A stretch of DNA of 44,663 bases from Dokdonella_A sp046347015 (GCA_046347015.1 JAXMHA010000025.1:1-44663), one strand, 5' to 3'; numbered from the stretch's first letter, positions 1 to 8,932 are shown. Made by a program: numbers and translations. The notes: generated from the sequence alone by a model not told the origin.

Positions 1-606
1 GTACCAGTCGTCGCCCATCCAGCCGTCGATCATCGGGCTTTCCGGCGCGGCGACCTTCAGTGCCGGGTGCGGATCCAGCAGTGCCATCGCGACCGTCCAA
101 CCGTCGTAGGACGAGCCGATCATGCCGGCCTTGCCGCTGGACTCGGGTACGTTCTTCGTGAGCCACTCGATGGTGTCCCAGGCGTCGGTGGTGTCGTCGG
201 TTTGCGTCGGGTTGAGCGGCCCGCGTGGCGGCCGGTTCATCACGTAGTCGCCTTCCGAACCGTGCTTGCCGCGGATGTCCTGCCAGACGAGGATGTACTT
301 CGCATCCGCCCAGTCGGTATTGCCCGACCACACCGCATCGCGCATGCGCGGACTGTTGCCGGACGTGTTCTTGTTGGCGTCGTACGGCGTGCGCTCCAGC
401 AGGATCGGCAAGTCCTGCAGGCCCTGTGGCGAGATGATCACGGTGTGCAGCTTCACGCCGTCCCGCATCGGAATCATCTCCTCGCGCCGGACGTAGTCGA
501 AGTGGTCGCGCGGCGGCTTCCATTCGGCCGGGATGTCCGAGCCGGTCTGGACCATGTCGGGCGTGACCGTTCCCGCGTTGGGAGATGCGTCGAAAGGCGT
601 TGCCAT
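1..606 (-). CDS. CocE/NonD-family hydrolase, alpha-amino-acid ester hydrolase-like (3' end outside window)
   Basis: The first 202 residues of an alpha/beta hydrolase of the S15/CocE group are present; the gene runs off the left edge. The segment has the family N-terminus (MRDGVKLHTVI), the HGSEGDY stretch, and the nucleophile elbow G-S-S-Y-D-G near residue 165, followed by a PMIDGWMGDDWY stretch like that of alpha-amino-acid ester hydrolases. Such enzymes cleave or transfer alpha-amino acyl groups from esters and beta-lactam side chains. The start is the ATG at 606: an in-frame stop at 673-675 and no start codon between leave no room for a signal peptide, whereas characterised family members are usually exported. 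The catalytic Asp and His would lie outside the window. No FNR-type site is seen upstream, so membership of the stress cluster is unproven. Family call is firm; substrate is inferred. Confidence 0.85.
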   Translation of the reverse strand, partial: MATPFDASPNAGTVTPDMVQTGSDIPAEWKPPRDHFDYVRREEMIPMRDGVKLHTVIISPQGLQDLPILLERTPYDANKNTSGNSPRMRDAVWSGNTDWADAKYILVWQDIRGKHGSEGDYVMNRPPRGPLNPTQTDDTTDAWDTIEWLTKNVPESSGKAGMIGSSYDGWTVAMALLDPHPALKVAAPESPMIDGWMGDDWY

Positions 607-903
607 GATGTGCGGACCTGGGCATGCCCCGCCGCTCCGTTGCGGGGCCGGCTGGCGGGCGATCCCCGAACTTTAGCGCGGTTGGCGCGACAGGGCGGCG
701 CTGATCCTGCGCATCCGGGGGATCCATGGGCTCACCAGGCGCGAGTCGTGCCCGCCGGTTCAAGCGCATGGCCACGCCCTGGATTCGGTCGTTCAACGCT
801 GGAAGCGCAGTCAAAGGCGTTGGGCGCAACCAAGACGCAATTGAATCCCGGGACGCAAGGCCGCGGGGGTCTTCGCCGGAACTCCGTTTCGCGGACTGGC
901 GGA

Positions 904-920
904 CGTCACGGTTCGTGACG
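904..920. promoter_or_regulatory. Inverted repeat CGTCACG-GTT-CGTGACG
   Basis: Perfect 7-bp arms around a 3-bp centre, ending at the base before the FNR-type site at 921. The position, upstream of an activator site, suits a second regulator, but no family is recognised. Confidence 0.45.
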
Positions 921-934
921 TTGACCGGGATCAA
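921..934 (+). promoter_or_regulatory. FNR-type box TTGACCGGGATCAA ahead of the P-type ATPase
   Basis: Matches TTGAY-N4-RTCAA exactly. Its centre lies 65 bp before the ATG at 993. At 21 bp downstream (956-961) the hexamer is CAGGCT, a weak -10 that keeps only A-11 and T-7. Confidence 0.75.
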
Positions 935-992
935 TGGATTGCGCGCGTGCTCAGGCAGGCTGGATGCGACCGTCCGGCGCCAGTGATCGTGC

Positions 993-3542
993 ATGCGTGA
1001 CGACCCGCCCACTCGCGAGTCCGGGCAGGCATCGAACGATGCCGGCCCGGGCTTGTCCTCGCTCGAAGCCACCGCGCGACTGCACCGCGACGGCCCAAAC
1101 ATCCTGCCGCAACCGGACCTTCGCTCGCGCAGCCGGATCCTGCGTGATGTCCTGCGCGAGCCGATGTTGTTGTTGTTGCTCGCCGCCGCAGCCGTGTACG
1201 TGTTGCTGGGCGATCCGGCCGAAGCCGCGTTGCTGGCAGCCTCGGTGCTGCTCGTGATCACGCTGGCGTTCCGCAACGAAGACAAGTCCGATCGCGCGCT
1301 GCAGGCATTGCGTGAACTCGCCAGTCCGCCGGCAAAGGTTGAACGCGACAACCAACTGAAACGAGTGCCGGCGAGCGGACTGGTGGTGGGCGACCGCATC
1401 CACATCGGCGAAGGCGATCGCGTGCCGGCCGACGCCCGCCTGCTGGAGGCCATCGACCTGTACGCCGACGAGTCACTGCTGACCGGTGAATCGGTGCCGG
1501 TGCGCCTCGACCCGGCCGCGGCGGATGCCGCGCATCGCACGGCCCGTGCGGGCACGCTGGTTGTACGCGGCCATGGCATTGCGACCATCAGCGCGACCGG
1601 GGCGCACACCGAAGTTGGCCGCATTGGCGCCGTGCTCGGCACCCTGAAACCCAGCCAGACGCCGATGCAGGGCGAAATCCGCCGCCTCGTGCGATGGTTT
1701 GTCGCGCTGGGCTTGTTCTCCTGCGTGGTGGTGACGGGCGTGTACGGAATCACGCGTGGCGACTGGCTGCACGCGTCGCTGGCGGGCCTCACGCTGGCCA
1801 TGGCCAACATCCCGGAGGAATTTCCGGTCATCCTCACGGTGTTCCTTGCGCTGGGTGCGTGGCGCATGGCGCGACGGCGCGCACTGGTGCGGCGCACCCC
1901 CGCCGTCGAAGCACTCGGCGCGATCAGCGTGCTGTGCGTGGACAAAACCGGCACGCTGACCGAGAACCGCATGACCGTTGCCGCGCGCAGTACCGCCGGC
2001 AGTCAGCGCACGGGCACCGACGCCGAGCAGGCGTTGCTTGCCGTGGCCGCGCGTGCCGGTCGTTCGGATTCGTGGGACCCCATGGAAGTCTCGCTGCGCT
2101 CGGCCCATGCGGATGCCGATGCCGGCTGGATACACCTGCGCGAGTATCCACTGGCTACGGCGCGTCCGGCCGTGGCGCACGTTTGGCGGCCGCAACGAGG
2201 CGGATGGCTGAACGTGGCGTGCAAGGGCGCACCGGAAACCATCGTGGCCTTGTGCGGCCTCGGTGATCCCTCACGCGCGCAGGCGCTTGCGGCCGCTGCG
2301 GCGATGGCGCAGCGCGGGCTGCGGGTGCTTGGCGTCGCCGCGTCCGCGTGGCGCGATGCCGATGCGCCGCTGCCGCCGACGCTCGATGGCTACGCTTGGG
2401 TGTGGCTCGGTCTGGTGGGGTTCGCTGACCCGTTGCGCGATGGCGTTTGCGAAGCCGTAGCCGAGGCGCAGGCGGCTGGCGTTCGCGTGGTCATGTTGAC
2501 CGGTGATCACGTCGCGACCGCGCGCGCCGTCGCCAGGCAGGCAGGGCTGGGCGACGGCAACGATGCCGTCGTCACCGGCAGCCAGCTCGAAGAAATGGAC
2601 GACGTTGCTCTCGATGCCCACCTCGTTGCCACCAGCGTTTATGCGCGGGTGCGTCCCGAGCACAAGCTGCGCCTGGTCGAGGCATTCCGGCGCGCCGGCA
2701 ACGTGGTGGCAATGACCGGGGATGGCGTGAACGACGCCCCCGCGTTGCTGGCCGCACACGTCGGCATCGCCATGGGCGGACGGGGCACCGATGTCGCGCG
2801 CGAGGCCGCGTCGATCGTGCTGCTGGATGACAACTTCGTCACCATCGTCGATGCCATCGCGATGGGGCGCCGCATTTATGCCAACATCCGCCGCGCACTG
2901 CGCTACGTGCTGGCCGTGCACGTACCGATCACCGGGCTCGCGTTATTGCCGCTGCTCACCGGTGGCCCGCTGCTGTTGTTGCCGCTGCATGTCGTGCTGG
3001 TCGAACTCATCATCGATCCGGCATGCGCGATCGTGTTCGAGCGGGAGGCTCCGGCGGCCGACCTGATGCGGCGTCCGCCGCGGCCGCGTGCCGCGCCGCT
3101 GCTCGGCTTGCGCGAACTGGTCGCCAGCCTCGCCCACGGTGCGGCGATGTTCGGCGCCGTCATCGCCGCCTACGCAATCGGCGTCAGCCACGCGCTGCCG
3201 ACACCCGAACTGGCGGCACTGGCCTTCACCGCGTTGGTGGCCGGCAACCTGTCCCTGATCGTGCTCTACCGCCCGGGCCGTTCGCTGTGGCAAACCTTGC
3301 GCCAACCGAACGCGGCCTTCGTCGCGATCGTGGGCCTCGCGCTCACCATGCTGGCGCTGGCGACGCGCGTTGACGGCATCGCGGATTGGCTGCGTTTCGC
3401 GCCGCCGCCGCTGGCGGACTGGCTACTCGTCATTGCCTTGCCGGTGGCCGCGGCGGCCTTGTTGAAGCTTGCGTCCGGACGCCGACGCGAACAGGTTCCG
3501 GGCGCGAAAGCAGCACCACCCGGCGCGTCAACCCTGCCGTGA
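993..3542 (+). CDS. Cation-translocating P-type ATPase
   Basis: An 849-residue inner-membrane P-type ATPase of the P2 (calcium/magnesium/sodium-proton pump-like) group. Seen in order: the N-terminal GLSSLEATARLHRDGPN actuator motif, a first hydrophobic pair near residues 50-90, TGES at 164-167 (dephosphorylation loop), IPEEFPV at 273-279 in the ion-binding helix, the phosphorylated Asp at 317 in DKTGTLT, TGDGVNDAP from 575, and a hydrophobic C-terminus. PEEFP replaces the PEGLP of classic calcium pumps, so the transported ion cannot be named. Length is near the family norm. The ATG lacks a strong Shine-Dalgarno sequence. The FNR-type box at 921-934 suggests low-oxygen induction, comparable to CtpF in the mycobacterial dormancy regulon. 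Family certain, ion unknown. Confidence 0.93.
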   Translation: MRDDPPTRESGQASNDAGPGLSSLEATARLHRDGPNILPQPDLRSRSRILRDVLREPMLLLLLAAAAVYVLLGDPAEAALLAASVLLVITLAFRNEDKSDRALQALRELASPPAKVERDNQLKRVPASGLVVGDRIHIGEGDRVPADARLLEAIDLYADESLLTGESVPVRLDPAAADAAHRTARAGTLVVRGHGIATISATGAHTEVGRIGAVLGTLKPSQTPMQGEIRRLVRWFVALGLFSCVVVTGVYGITRGDWLHASLAGLTLAMANIPEEFPVILTVFLALGAWRMARRRALVRRTPAVEALGAISVLCVDKTGTLTENRMTVAARSTAGSQRTGTDAEQALLAVAARAGRSDSWDPMEVSLRSAHADADAGWIHLREYPLATARPAVAHVWRPQRGGWLNVACKGAPETIVALCGLGDPSRAQALAAAAAMAQRGLRVLGVAASAWRDADAPLPPTLDGYAWVWLGLVGFADPLRDGVCEAVAEAQAAGVRVVMLTGDHVATARAVARQAGLGDGNDAVVTGSQLEEMDDVALDAHLVATSVYARVRPEHKLRLVEAFRRAGNVVAMTGDGVNDAPALLAAHVGIAMGGRGTDVAREAASIVLLDDNFVTIVDAIAMGRRIYANIRRALRYVLAVHVPITGLALLPLLTGGPLLLLPLHVVLVELIIDPACAIVFEREAPAADLMRRPPRPRAAPLLGLRELVASLAHGAAMFGAVIAAYAIGVSHALPTPELAALAFTALVAGNLSLIVLYRPGRSLWQTLRQPNAAFVAIVGLALTMLALATRVDGIADWLRFAPPPLADWLLVIALPVAAAALLKLASGRRREQVPGAKAAPPGASTLP

Positions 3543-3576
3543 AGTGGTGCTGCGTGCGAGACCATTCCCATCGTTG

Positions 3577-3590
3577 TTGACCGTCGTCAA
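3577..3590 (+). promoter_or_regulatory. FNR-type box TTGACCGTCGTCAA with TATAAG -10
   Basis: A full match to TTGAY-N4-RTCAA. TATAAG (5 of 6 to the -10 consensus) lies 21 bp on, at 3612-3617, which puts the site near -41, the class II activator position. The implied transcript start (about 3624) rules out the GTG at 3623 and supports the ATG at 3662. This is the clearest promoter of the set. Confidence 0.85.
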
Positions 3591-3661
3591 TTCGGTGTCT
3601 TCCGCCACGTATATAAGAACTCGTGAGCATTCCGAACTGGACGCGCGCAGGAGAACTCGAC

Positions 3662-4537
3662 ATGTCCCTTCGATGGTATGGCCGGCCACGGATGGTGGTC
3701 CTCAACTCGAGTGCCCCGGTGCTGGACGCCGCACGTGCGATCGAACGGAACCGGATCGGCGCGGTGGTGGTGCAGGACAAGGGTCGCGTCGTCGGGATCG
3801 TGACCGATCGCGATCTTGCGGTACGGGCGTTGGCCCGCGGACTCGCCCCGGCCACCACGCGCATCGCCGAGGTGATGACGCCGGCACCCGTCGTGCTGGC
3901 GCCGGGCGATGCCATTGCGGACGCCATCCGGCTGATGCAGGAGCGCAATATCCGGCGTATCCCGCTGGTCGAGGGGGATCGCGTGATGGGCATGGTCACG
4001 CTGGACGACCTGCTGCTGGACGAAGCCGCGCCGCTGGAAGAACTGGCGGCGATCGTGCAGGCGCAGATCGCCGATGGCGGCCCGGCCGGGTCGCCACGCC
4101 ATCCTCGGCGGCTGCGATCACTCGCACGCAGCGAGGCGACCCTCACTCGATTCCTCGCCGAGGTGCATCGCGGGACCGGCCTCGAGGATCCCGCGCAATC
4201 GCGCCTGGCGCTCGACATCGTGCTGTCCTCGCTGGTGCGGCGTTTGGTCCCGCAGGAAGCGCGCGACTTCATCGCGCAGTTGCCGTCGTTGCTGCAACCG
4301 GAGCTGCGCGCGCTGCCGCCGGGGCCCGACAAGGCGATCACCGAAGCCTCGGTTCAAGCCGAACTCGGCGCTGCCCTGCGCGGAGATCGGCCATCGACTG
4401 CGCAAATCCTCGCCGCGGTCGCCGGAGTCGTCGCAGGCAGCATCAGCGAAGGCCAGGCCGAGAATGTACGCAGCCAGTTGCCGAAAGGACTGCGCGACGT
4501 GTTCGAGTCGCGGGAAATCGTGCCCTTGTTCATCTGA
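3662..4537 (+). CDS. Two-CBS-domain protein with C-terminal DUF2267
   Basis: A 291-residue soluble protein. Residues about 10-60 and 70-125 form a tandem CBS pair (GRVVGIVTDRDLA and DRVMGMVTLDDLL are the typical strand-helix ends), which usually binds adenine nucleotides or SAM as an energy or redox gauge. Residues about 155-285 match DUF2267 (ALDIVLSSLVRRLVPQEA, then LPKGLRDVF), a helical domain common in stress clusters. I chose the ATG at 3662 over the upstream GTG (3623) because AGGAG lies 8 bp before it and the FNR-dependent start site falls after 3623. TraR and phosphoribosyltransferase genes follow on the same strand. Compare Hrp1 (CBS pair) in the DosR regulon. The ligand is not predictable from sequence. 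Confidence 0.9.
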   Translation: MSLRWYGRPRMVVLNSSAPVLDAARAIERNRIGAVVVQDKGRVVGIVTDRDLAVRALARGLAPATTRIAEVMTPAPVVLAPGDAIADAIRLMQERNIRRIPLVEGDRVMGMVTLDDLLLDEAAPLEELAAIVQAQIADGGPAGSPRHPRRLRSLARSEATLTRFLAEVHRGTGLEDPAQSRLALDIVLSSLVRRLVPQEARDFIAQLPSLLQPELRALPPGPDKAITEASVQAELGAALRGDRPSTAQILAAVAGVVAGSISEGQAENVRSQLPKGLRDVFESREIVPLFI

Positions 4538-4570
4538 CTGGCGCGGCGCGCTGAATCGAGGACACTCCAC

Positions 4571-4972
4571 ATGGGACGATTGACAGGCGACCAGGTCCGT
4601 CATCTCACCGGCATGATGGACGAGCGTTTCGCCCGCGAGATCGACGAAATCGACGCCGTTACTGCACGCTCGCGTGCGGAACGCGGGCAGGAAGCGCTGG
4701 CTGGATTCCCGGCCGACCATTTGGACGCAGCCTTGGCGGAAATCGCCAGCGATGCGGACTACGCCGTGGTGCGACAGGACGTGGCCGACGTGCGCGACAT
4801 CCTTGCGGCGCGCCTGCGCGTGAACGCCGGAACCTACGGAACTTGCGTCGACTGCGGCGAGGCGATTGGCTACCAGCGCTTGCTGGCTTATCCCACTGCC
4901 AAGCGCTGCATCGCCTGCCAGCGCGAGCACGAGTCGGAGCTGGGTGCGCGCGTTGGCCGGCATGCACGTTGA
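4571..4972 (+). CDS. TraR/DksA-family zinc-finger protein
   Basis: A 133-residue protein with an N-terminal helical segment (residues 5-80, probably coiled coil) and a C-terminal four-cysteine zinc finger, C92-x2-C95 and C113-x2-C116, in the DksA/TraR pattern. Members insert into the RNA polymerase secondary channel and alter promoter choice, often together with ppGpp; whether this one has the acidic coiled-coil tip needed for that is not obvious. It begins 33 bp after the CBS gene and is probably cotranscribed from the promoter at 3577. It may act as a starvation or hypoxia-linked transcription modulator, which is inference from context. The family call is firm. Confidence 0.88.
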   Translation: MGRLTGDQVRHLTGMMDERFAREIDEIDAVTARSRAERGQEALAGFPADHLDAALAEIASDADYAVVRQDVADVRDILAARLRVNAGTYGTCVDCGEAIGYQRLLAYPTAKRCIACQREHESELGARVGRHAR

Positions 4973-5206
4973 GGAGGGAGGTCTTCGTGATCGCGGCCCA
5001 CGTGCGCGGGCCTGCGCTGCACAGTGGCGTGGACGAAGGCCACCAACGCAGCGGCGATGACATCCGGTGCTCCCGTCGGCTGGCGACAGGCACGACTTGG
5101 CGCAGCAGGCAGCAGCCACGGCCATGGCGTTGATCGTACGGGTTCGACTCGCGCCGTGGTTGGAACATGAATCCGTCGATGGCCATGGTGTCTGGAGGCC
5201 GGCCCG

Positions 5207-5860
5207 ATGGCGGGGCGTTTCCCGAATCGCCGTGACGCGGGCGTGGAACTGGTTGCGAAACTGCGCGCCCATGCCGCCCGTGACGACGTGCTGGTACTGG
5301 CCTTGCCGCGCGGGGGCGTGCCGGTGGGGTACGAAGTGGCCCAGGCGCTCGGAGCCGGGTTCGATGTGCTGATCGTGCGCAAGCTCGGGGTGCCGAAACA
5401 CCCCGAGTTGGCCATGGGCGCGATCGCTTCGGGCGGTGCCCGCCATCTGAACGATGATGTATTGCGCCACGCCGGCATCGACGCTTCCACGTTGCTCGCG
5501 GTGGAATTGCGCGAACGCCGGGAGCTGGACCGGCGCGAACGCCTGTATCGAGGTACGCGTCCAGCTTCGCCAGTGCGCGGCAAGACCGTCATCCTGGTGG
5601 ATGATGGCATCGCAACGGGCGCGTCCATGCACGTGGCAGCGGCAGCGGTACGCTCGCTGGCGCCGGCCAGGCTTGTGGTGGCGGTGCCAGTCGCTCCTGC
5701 CGAAGCGACGCAGTGGTTCGCCGGCGTGGCAGACGATTTCGTGTGCGTGCACAGTCCGCGCCACTTTCAGGCGGTCGGGGACCTCTACCGGGAGTTCGGA
5801 CAGGTGACGGACAATGAGGTGCGTGAATTGCTCGGGCACGCACACCCGCCGCGGCCGTGA
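5207..5860 (+). CDS. Phosphoribosyltransferase-family protein
   Basis: A 217-residue type I PRTase fold. The PRPP loop is VILVDDGIATGAS at residues 128-140, and the N-terminal LALPRGGVPVGYEVA and KLGVPKHPELAMGAI stretches match the family often annotated as a putative phosphoribosyltransferase in stress clusters. The base acceptor is unknown; these are not canonical purine or pyrimidine salvage enzymes. GGAGG at 5194-5198, eight bases before the ATG, fixes the start. It lies 234 bp after the zinc-finger gene. No FNR-type site was found in that gap, so it is either cotranscribed or separately expressed. A PRTase domain also occurs in DosR-regulon protein Rv0571c, which makes this part of the parallel gene set. 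Confidence 0.87.
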   Translation: MAGRFPNRRDAGVELVAKLRAHAARDDVLVLALPRGGVPVGYEVAQALGAGFDVLIVRKLGVPKHPELAMGAIASGGARHLNDDVLRHAGIDASTLLAVELRERRELDRRERLYRGTRPASPVRGKTVILVDDGIATGASMHVAAAAVRSLAPARLVVAVPVAPAEATQWFAGVADDFVCVHSPRHFQAVGDLYREFGQVTDNEVRELLGHAHPPRP

Positions 5861-5930
5861 TTTGCGCCGCGACCACCCCGTGCCGTTCCATCCTCAGCGA
5901 CCAGGAACAATGGACAACGTTGCGCCGTGA

Positions 5931-6344
5931 TCAGCGCACGACCAGCACCGGTATGCGGGAATTGGACAGCACCTTGACCGTCACGGAGCCCAGGAACAGG
6001 CTCTTCAGCGCGCCGTGCCCGTGCGAGCCCATGATGATCAGGTCGTAGTTTCCTTCCCGCGCAAGCTTCACGGCCGCGTCGCCAGGATCCCCGACCAGCC
6101 GTTGTTCGTCGAACTGCCGCCCGGCCTTTTGCAACACCGCGATCGCCGGCTTGAGCGCTTCCGTCGCGTTCTCGTCATGGTAGTGAGCGATCATCTGCGC
6201 GTCGAGGCAACGCGCAACGGAATTACGCAAGGGTGGATCGACGTACAGCAACGTGATCCCGGCGTCGGCCGGCCAGTGTTGCACCAGATATTCCGCGGCG
6301 CGCGTGCTGGTCGCGCTGCCATCCACCGGCAAAAGGATCTTCAT
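5931..6344 (-). CDS. Universal stress protein (UspA family)
   Basis: A 137-residue single-domain USP: MKILLPVDGSATS at the N-terminus and the ATP-binding signature G-x2-G-x9-G-S (GSHGHG, then LGSVT) near the C-terminus. This predicts an ATP-binding dimer, the class implicated in growth arrest and hypoxia survival. The start is the ATG at 6344, preceded by GGAGA. A longer in-frame extension exists upstream but overlaps catalase and has non-protein-like composition. The gene starts 88 bp after the catalase stop on the same strand, so the two probably share the FNR-boxed promoter at 8092-8105. Its cellular partner is unknown. Confidence 0.93.
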   Translation of the reverse strand: MKILLPVDGSATSTRAAEYLVQHWPADAGITLLYVDPPLRNSVARCLDAQMIAHYHDENATEALKPAIAVLQKAGRQFDEQRLVGDPGDAAVKLAREGNYDLIIMGSHGHGALKSLFLGSVTVKVLSNSRIPVLVVR

Positions 6345-6432
6345 GGTTGTCTCCAGGCAGTCATGGTCAGGCATCGCCGGCCGCGCACCGCGATGCTGAG
6401 CGATTTCAACGTCGCGGTTGCGGAACGTTGCC

Positions 6433-7932
6433 TCAGGCCGTGGCCAGACCCGCCGTAGCCTTGCGTTGGCTGCCGGGCCGCACCTTTTGCTCGATGCGCT
6501 GACCGATGTTGGCATCGATGCCCTTCCAGTATTGGAAGGCGCGTTCCAGCACTTCGCCGTGCACGCCATCCAGCAGACTGCCGGCAACCTGTTCGATCAG
6601 GGCCTCGCGCTGGCGATCGTCGAACACCTCTCGCACCAGCGCGCCAGCCTGCGAAAAGTCGTCATCGTCGACGCGCCGGGTGTAGGCGCTGCGAACCATG
6701 TCGCCGTCGGCTTCCCAGCCGTCCTCGGCCGTACCGATGGTGTCGGACCAGGCGCGCCCGCCGCTGTTGGGCGCATAGGTTGGCGCGTTGCCGCTGTGTT
6801 CGAACGCCATGTGACCGTCGAACTGGTAGGTATTGACGGGAACCTTGGGCTGGTTCACCGGCAATTGATTGAAGTTGGCACCGATGCGGTTGCGTTGGGC
6901 GTCGGCGTAGGCGAACGCCCGTCCGAGCAGCATCTTGTCGGGCGACAAGCCGATTCCCGGCACGGTGTTGCCAGGAGAAAACGCAGCCTGCTCAACCTGC
7001 GCAAAGAAGTTCTCTGGATTGCGGTTCAGGGTCATCGTGCCGACCTCGACCAGCGGATAGTCGCGGTGCGGCCACACCTTGGTCAGGTCGAACGGGTTGA
7101 TCCGGTACGTAGCGGCATCCGCGTAGGGCATCACCTGCACGGACAGGGTCCAGCGCGGGTAATCACCGCGACGGATGGCGTCGAACAAATCGCGGCGGTG
7201 GAAGTCGGCATCCCGGCCGGCCATGGCCGCGGCCTCGGCGTTACTGAAGAACGCCATGCCCTGGCGGGTGAGAAAGTGGTATTTCACCCAGAATTTCTCG
7301 CCGGCACGGTTGATCCACAGGTAGGTGTGCGAACCGTAGCCGTTCATCTGCCGCCAGCTGCGTGGCAGGCCGCGTTCGCCCATCAGGTAGACCACCTGGT
7401 GTGCGGTTTCCGGGTTCAGGGTCCAGAAGTCCCACTGCATGTGGTTGTCGCGCAGGCCGGAGTCCGGCAGTCGCTTCTGGCTGCGGATGAAGTGGGGGAA
7501 CTTCATCGGATCGCGCACGAAAAACACCGGCGTGTTGTTGCCGACCAGGTCGTAGTTGCCTTCGCTGGTGTAGAACTTCAGCGAGAACCCACGCACGTCG
7601 CGCCAGGTGTCGGGGCTACCGGCTTCGCCGGCCACGGTGGAAAAGCGCGCCAGCATCTCGGTGCGTGTCCCCTGCCGGAAGAGTGCGGCCTTGGTGTAGG
7701 CGGATACGTCATGGGTGGTCTCGAACACGCCGAATGCGCCGCCGCCCTTGGCGTGCGGTTGGCGCTCGGGCACCTTCTCGCGATTGAAGTGCGCCATCTG
7801 CTCCAGGAAGTGCACGTCGTGGAGCAGGATCGGACCGTCAGGACCGACGGTCAGCGAGTTGCGATCGCTGGGTGCAGGGGCACCGACACTGGTGGTGGAT
7901 CCTCGCATCGATGCGTGGTGCTGGCTGCTCAT
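6433..7932 (-). CDS. Monofunctional heme catalase
   Basis: A 499-residue small-subunit (clade 3-like) catalase that dismutates hydrogen peroxide in the cytoplasm. Catalytic His60 lies in HAKGGGAFGVFE, the distal Asn in VGNNTPVFFVRD (residues 130-141), and the proximal heme ligand Tyr341 in RAFAYADAQ with Arg337 four residues before. Length is normal and there is no flavodoxin-like C-terminal domain. AGGAG sits 8 bp before the ATG. A 5' leader of about 120 bp separates the gene from its FNR-type promoter; a universal stress gene follows. Catalase under an anaerobic-type activator would prepare cells for re-oxygenation, which is inference. Confidence 0.96.
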   Translation of the reverse strand: MSSQHHASMRGSTTSVGAPAPSDRNSLTVGPDGPILLHDVHFLEQMAHFNREKVPERQPHAKGGGAFGVFETTHDVSAYTKAALFRQGTRTEMLARFSTVAGEAGSPDTWRDVRGFSLKFYTSEGNYDLVGNNTPVFFVRDPMKFPHFIRSQKRLPDSGLRDNHMQWDFWTLNPETAHQVVYLMGERGLPRSWRQMNGYGSHTYLWINRAGEKFWVKYHFLTRQGMAFFSNAEAAAMAGRDADFHRRDLFDAIRRGDYPRWTLSVQVMPYADAATYRINPFDLTKVWPHRDYPLVEVGTMTLNRNPENFFAQVEQAAFSPGNTVPGIGLSPDKMLLGRAFAYADAQRNRIGANFNQLPVNQPKVPVNTYQFDGHMAFEHSGNAPTYAPNSGGRAWSDTIGTAEDGWEADGDMVRSAYTRRVDDDDFSQAGALVREVFDDRQREALIEQVAGSLLDGVHGEVLERAFQYWKGIDANIGQRIEQKVRPGSQRKATAGLATA

Positions 7933-8516
7933 GACTGAATCTCCTGGTCAAGGGAAATACCGCCCATGGAAAGGCCGGCTGGACACGCCGCCGCGCAGTC
8001 TTCGCGGCTGTCGTGCCGCCCTTTCGCCATGGAGGGACGGGGTGGAGACTTCCAACGTTGGGCCATGACAGCAGACGGGAATGCTTACGTATTGACAATG
8101 GTCAACAAGACACATCGACTCGTCGCCGCACTTGAGTAATCGGCTGAGGATGGTGCACGTCATGTTTCGACCCGGCACGATCGGCAGCAGCGAATGGCCG
8201 GACCTGTACGCGATGCACCAGTGGCGAGGCGGACCGGTTTGGCCCGACCACCCCGCGTGAGTGGGGCCGTGCATGTCGCCACGAAAGAGCGACCCGAAAC
8301 CGGTCCTTGCGTGCCCTTGGCTGTGCCAGAGCAACTGGTACCGCTCCGCGTCGGCCTTGGCTATTGCCCATCGATCAGCGGTATTCCCATCCGGCTGGAC
8401 GGCTTGATGGACTCACACACCTGACAGCGCCTCCGCATGGTTGCGACCGACCATCAACGCGAATACCGCTGCCGGCAGTCACCAACGTCAGGTCCGGAAG
8501 CCAGCGATGTGAGCCG
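7933..8516. other. Intergenic region upstream of catalase
   Basis: About 580 bases without a credible gene on either strand. The only structure I can support is the FNR-type box at 8092-8105. The remainder, towards the DUF302 stop, has open frames with no family resemblance and could be decayed sequence. Confidence 0.5.
8092..8105 (-). promoter_or_regulatory. FNR-type box TTGACAATGGTCAA upstream of catalase
   Basis: A full match to TTGAY-N4-RTCAA. Reading leftward, TGTCAT (4 of 6 to -10) lies 21 bp away at 8065-8070. The centre is 166 bp before the catalase ATG. No gene to the right is a plausible target. Confidence 0.75.
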
Positions 8517-8900
8517 CTACGCCGCCTCGTCGATCATCTGCCGCGTCGCATCGCCAACCTCGCGAGCCACCTTGGCGAGCGCCGGATCGTCCGACAAACC
8601 CGACAGCATCTGCGCGGGTTCGATCATGCCGATCCGCGTCGCGCCATCCTGCGTGTACACCGAAATTCGGCACGGCAGTGCCATGTTCAGCCGCAAATCC
8701 GTGGCCAGTACCCTCGCGGCGTGGCGTGGACTGCACACTTCGAAAACCTTGCACTCTCCGGCGAACGGCTGGCCCTTGCCGCGTAGCGTGGCGCCGAGGT
8801 CGTGCACGTGCAGCACGCCGAACTGGTGCCGCTTGACCGCGGCGTCGAGGTCGGCGGCGGCCCGTTCGAATGCCTTGCTGGAATTGACGATGTAATACAT
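8517..8900 (-). CDS. DUF302 domain protein
   Basis: A 127-residue protein matching DUF302: the N-terminal MYYIVNSSKAFERAAADLDAAVKRHQFG, the central CKVFEVCSPRHAARVL, and the LPCRISVYTQDG strand. DUF302 proteins are small alpha/beta proteins frequently found beside sulfur-oxidation and rhodanese genes; no biochemical activity is established for them generally. The start is the ATG at 8900; the longer open frame to 9059 overlaps the preceding gene and has no family sequence. It is the last gene of the SQR-cytochrome b561-DUF2892-DUF302 unit, 32 bp after its neighbour. A role in sulfide or persulfide handling is inferred from context. Confidence 0.88.
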   Translation of the reverse strand: MYYIVNSSKAFERAAADLDAAVKRHQFGVLHVHDLGATLRGKGQPFAGECKVFEVCSPRHAARVLATDLRLNMALPCRISVYTQDGATRIGMIEPAQMLSGLSDDPALAKVAREVGDATRQMIDEAA

Positions 8901-8932
8901 GGTGCGCTCCGTGGTGGTCGATGCCGTCCCGG

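Larger units (their letters stand above)
607..992. other. Intergenic region between divergent hydrolase and P-type ATPase
   Basis: I see no convincing gene in these 386 bases; the small open frames have no recognisable protein. The region holds a 7-bp inverted repeat (904-920) directly abutting an FNR-type site (921-934), both placed to control the ATPase gene to the right. Confidence 0.6.

Noticed and set aside
4118..5845. 575-codon open frame on the minus strand
   Set aside because: Covers three good genes (CBS, zinc finger, PRTase) in antisense; composition is shadow-like.
8106..8516. Small open frames right of the catalase promoter as a new gene
   Set aside because: No ribosome site, no family resemblance, and similar open frames on both strands.
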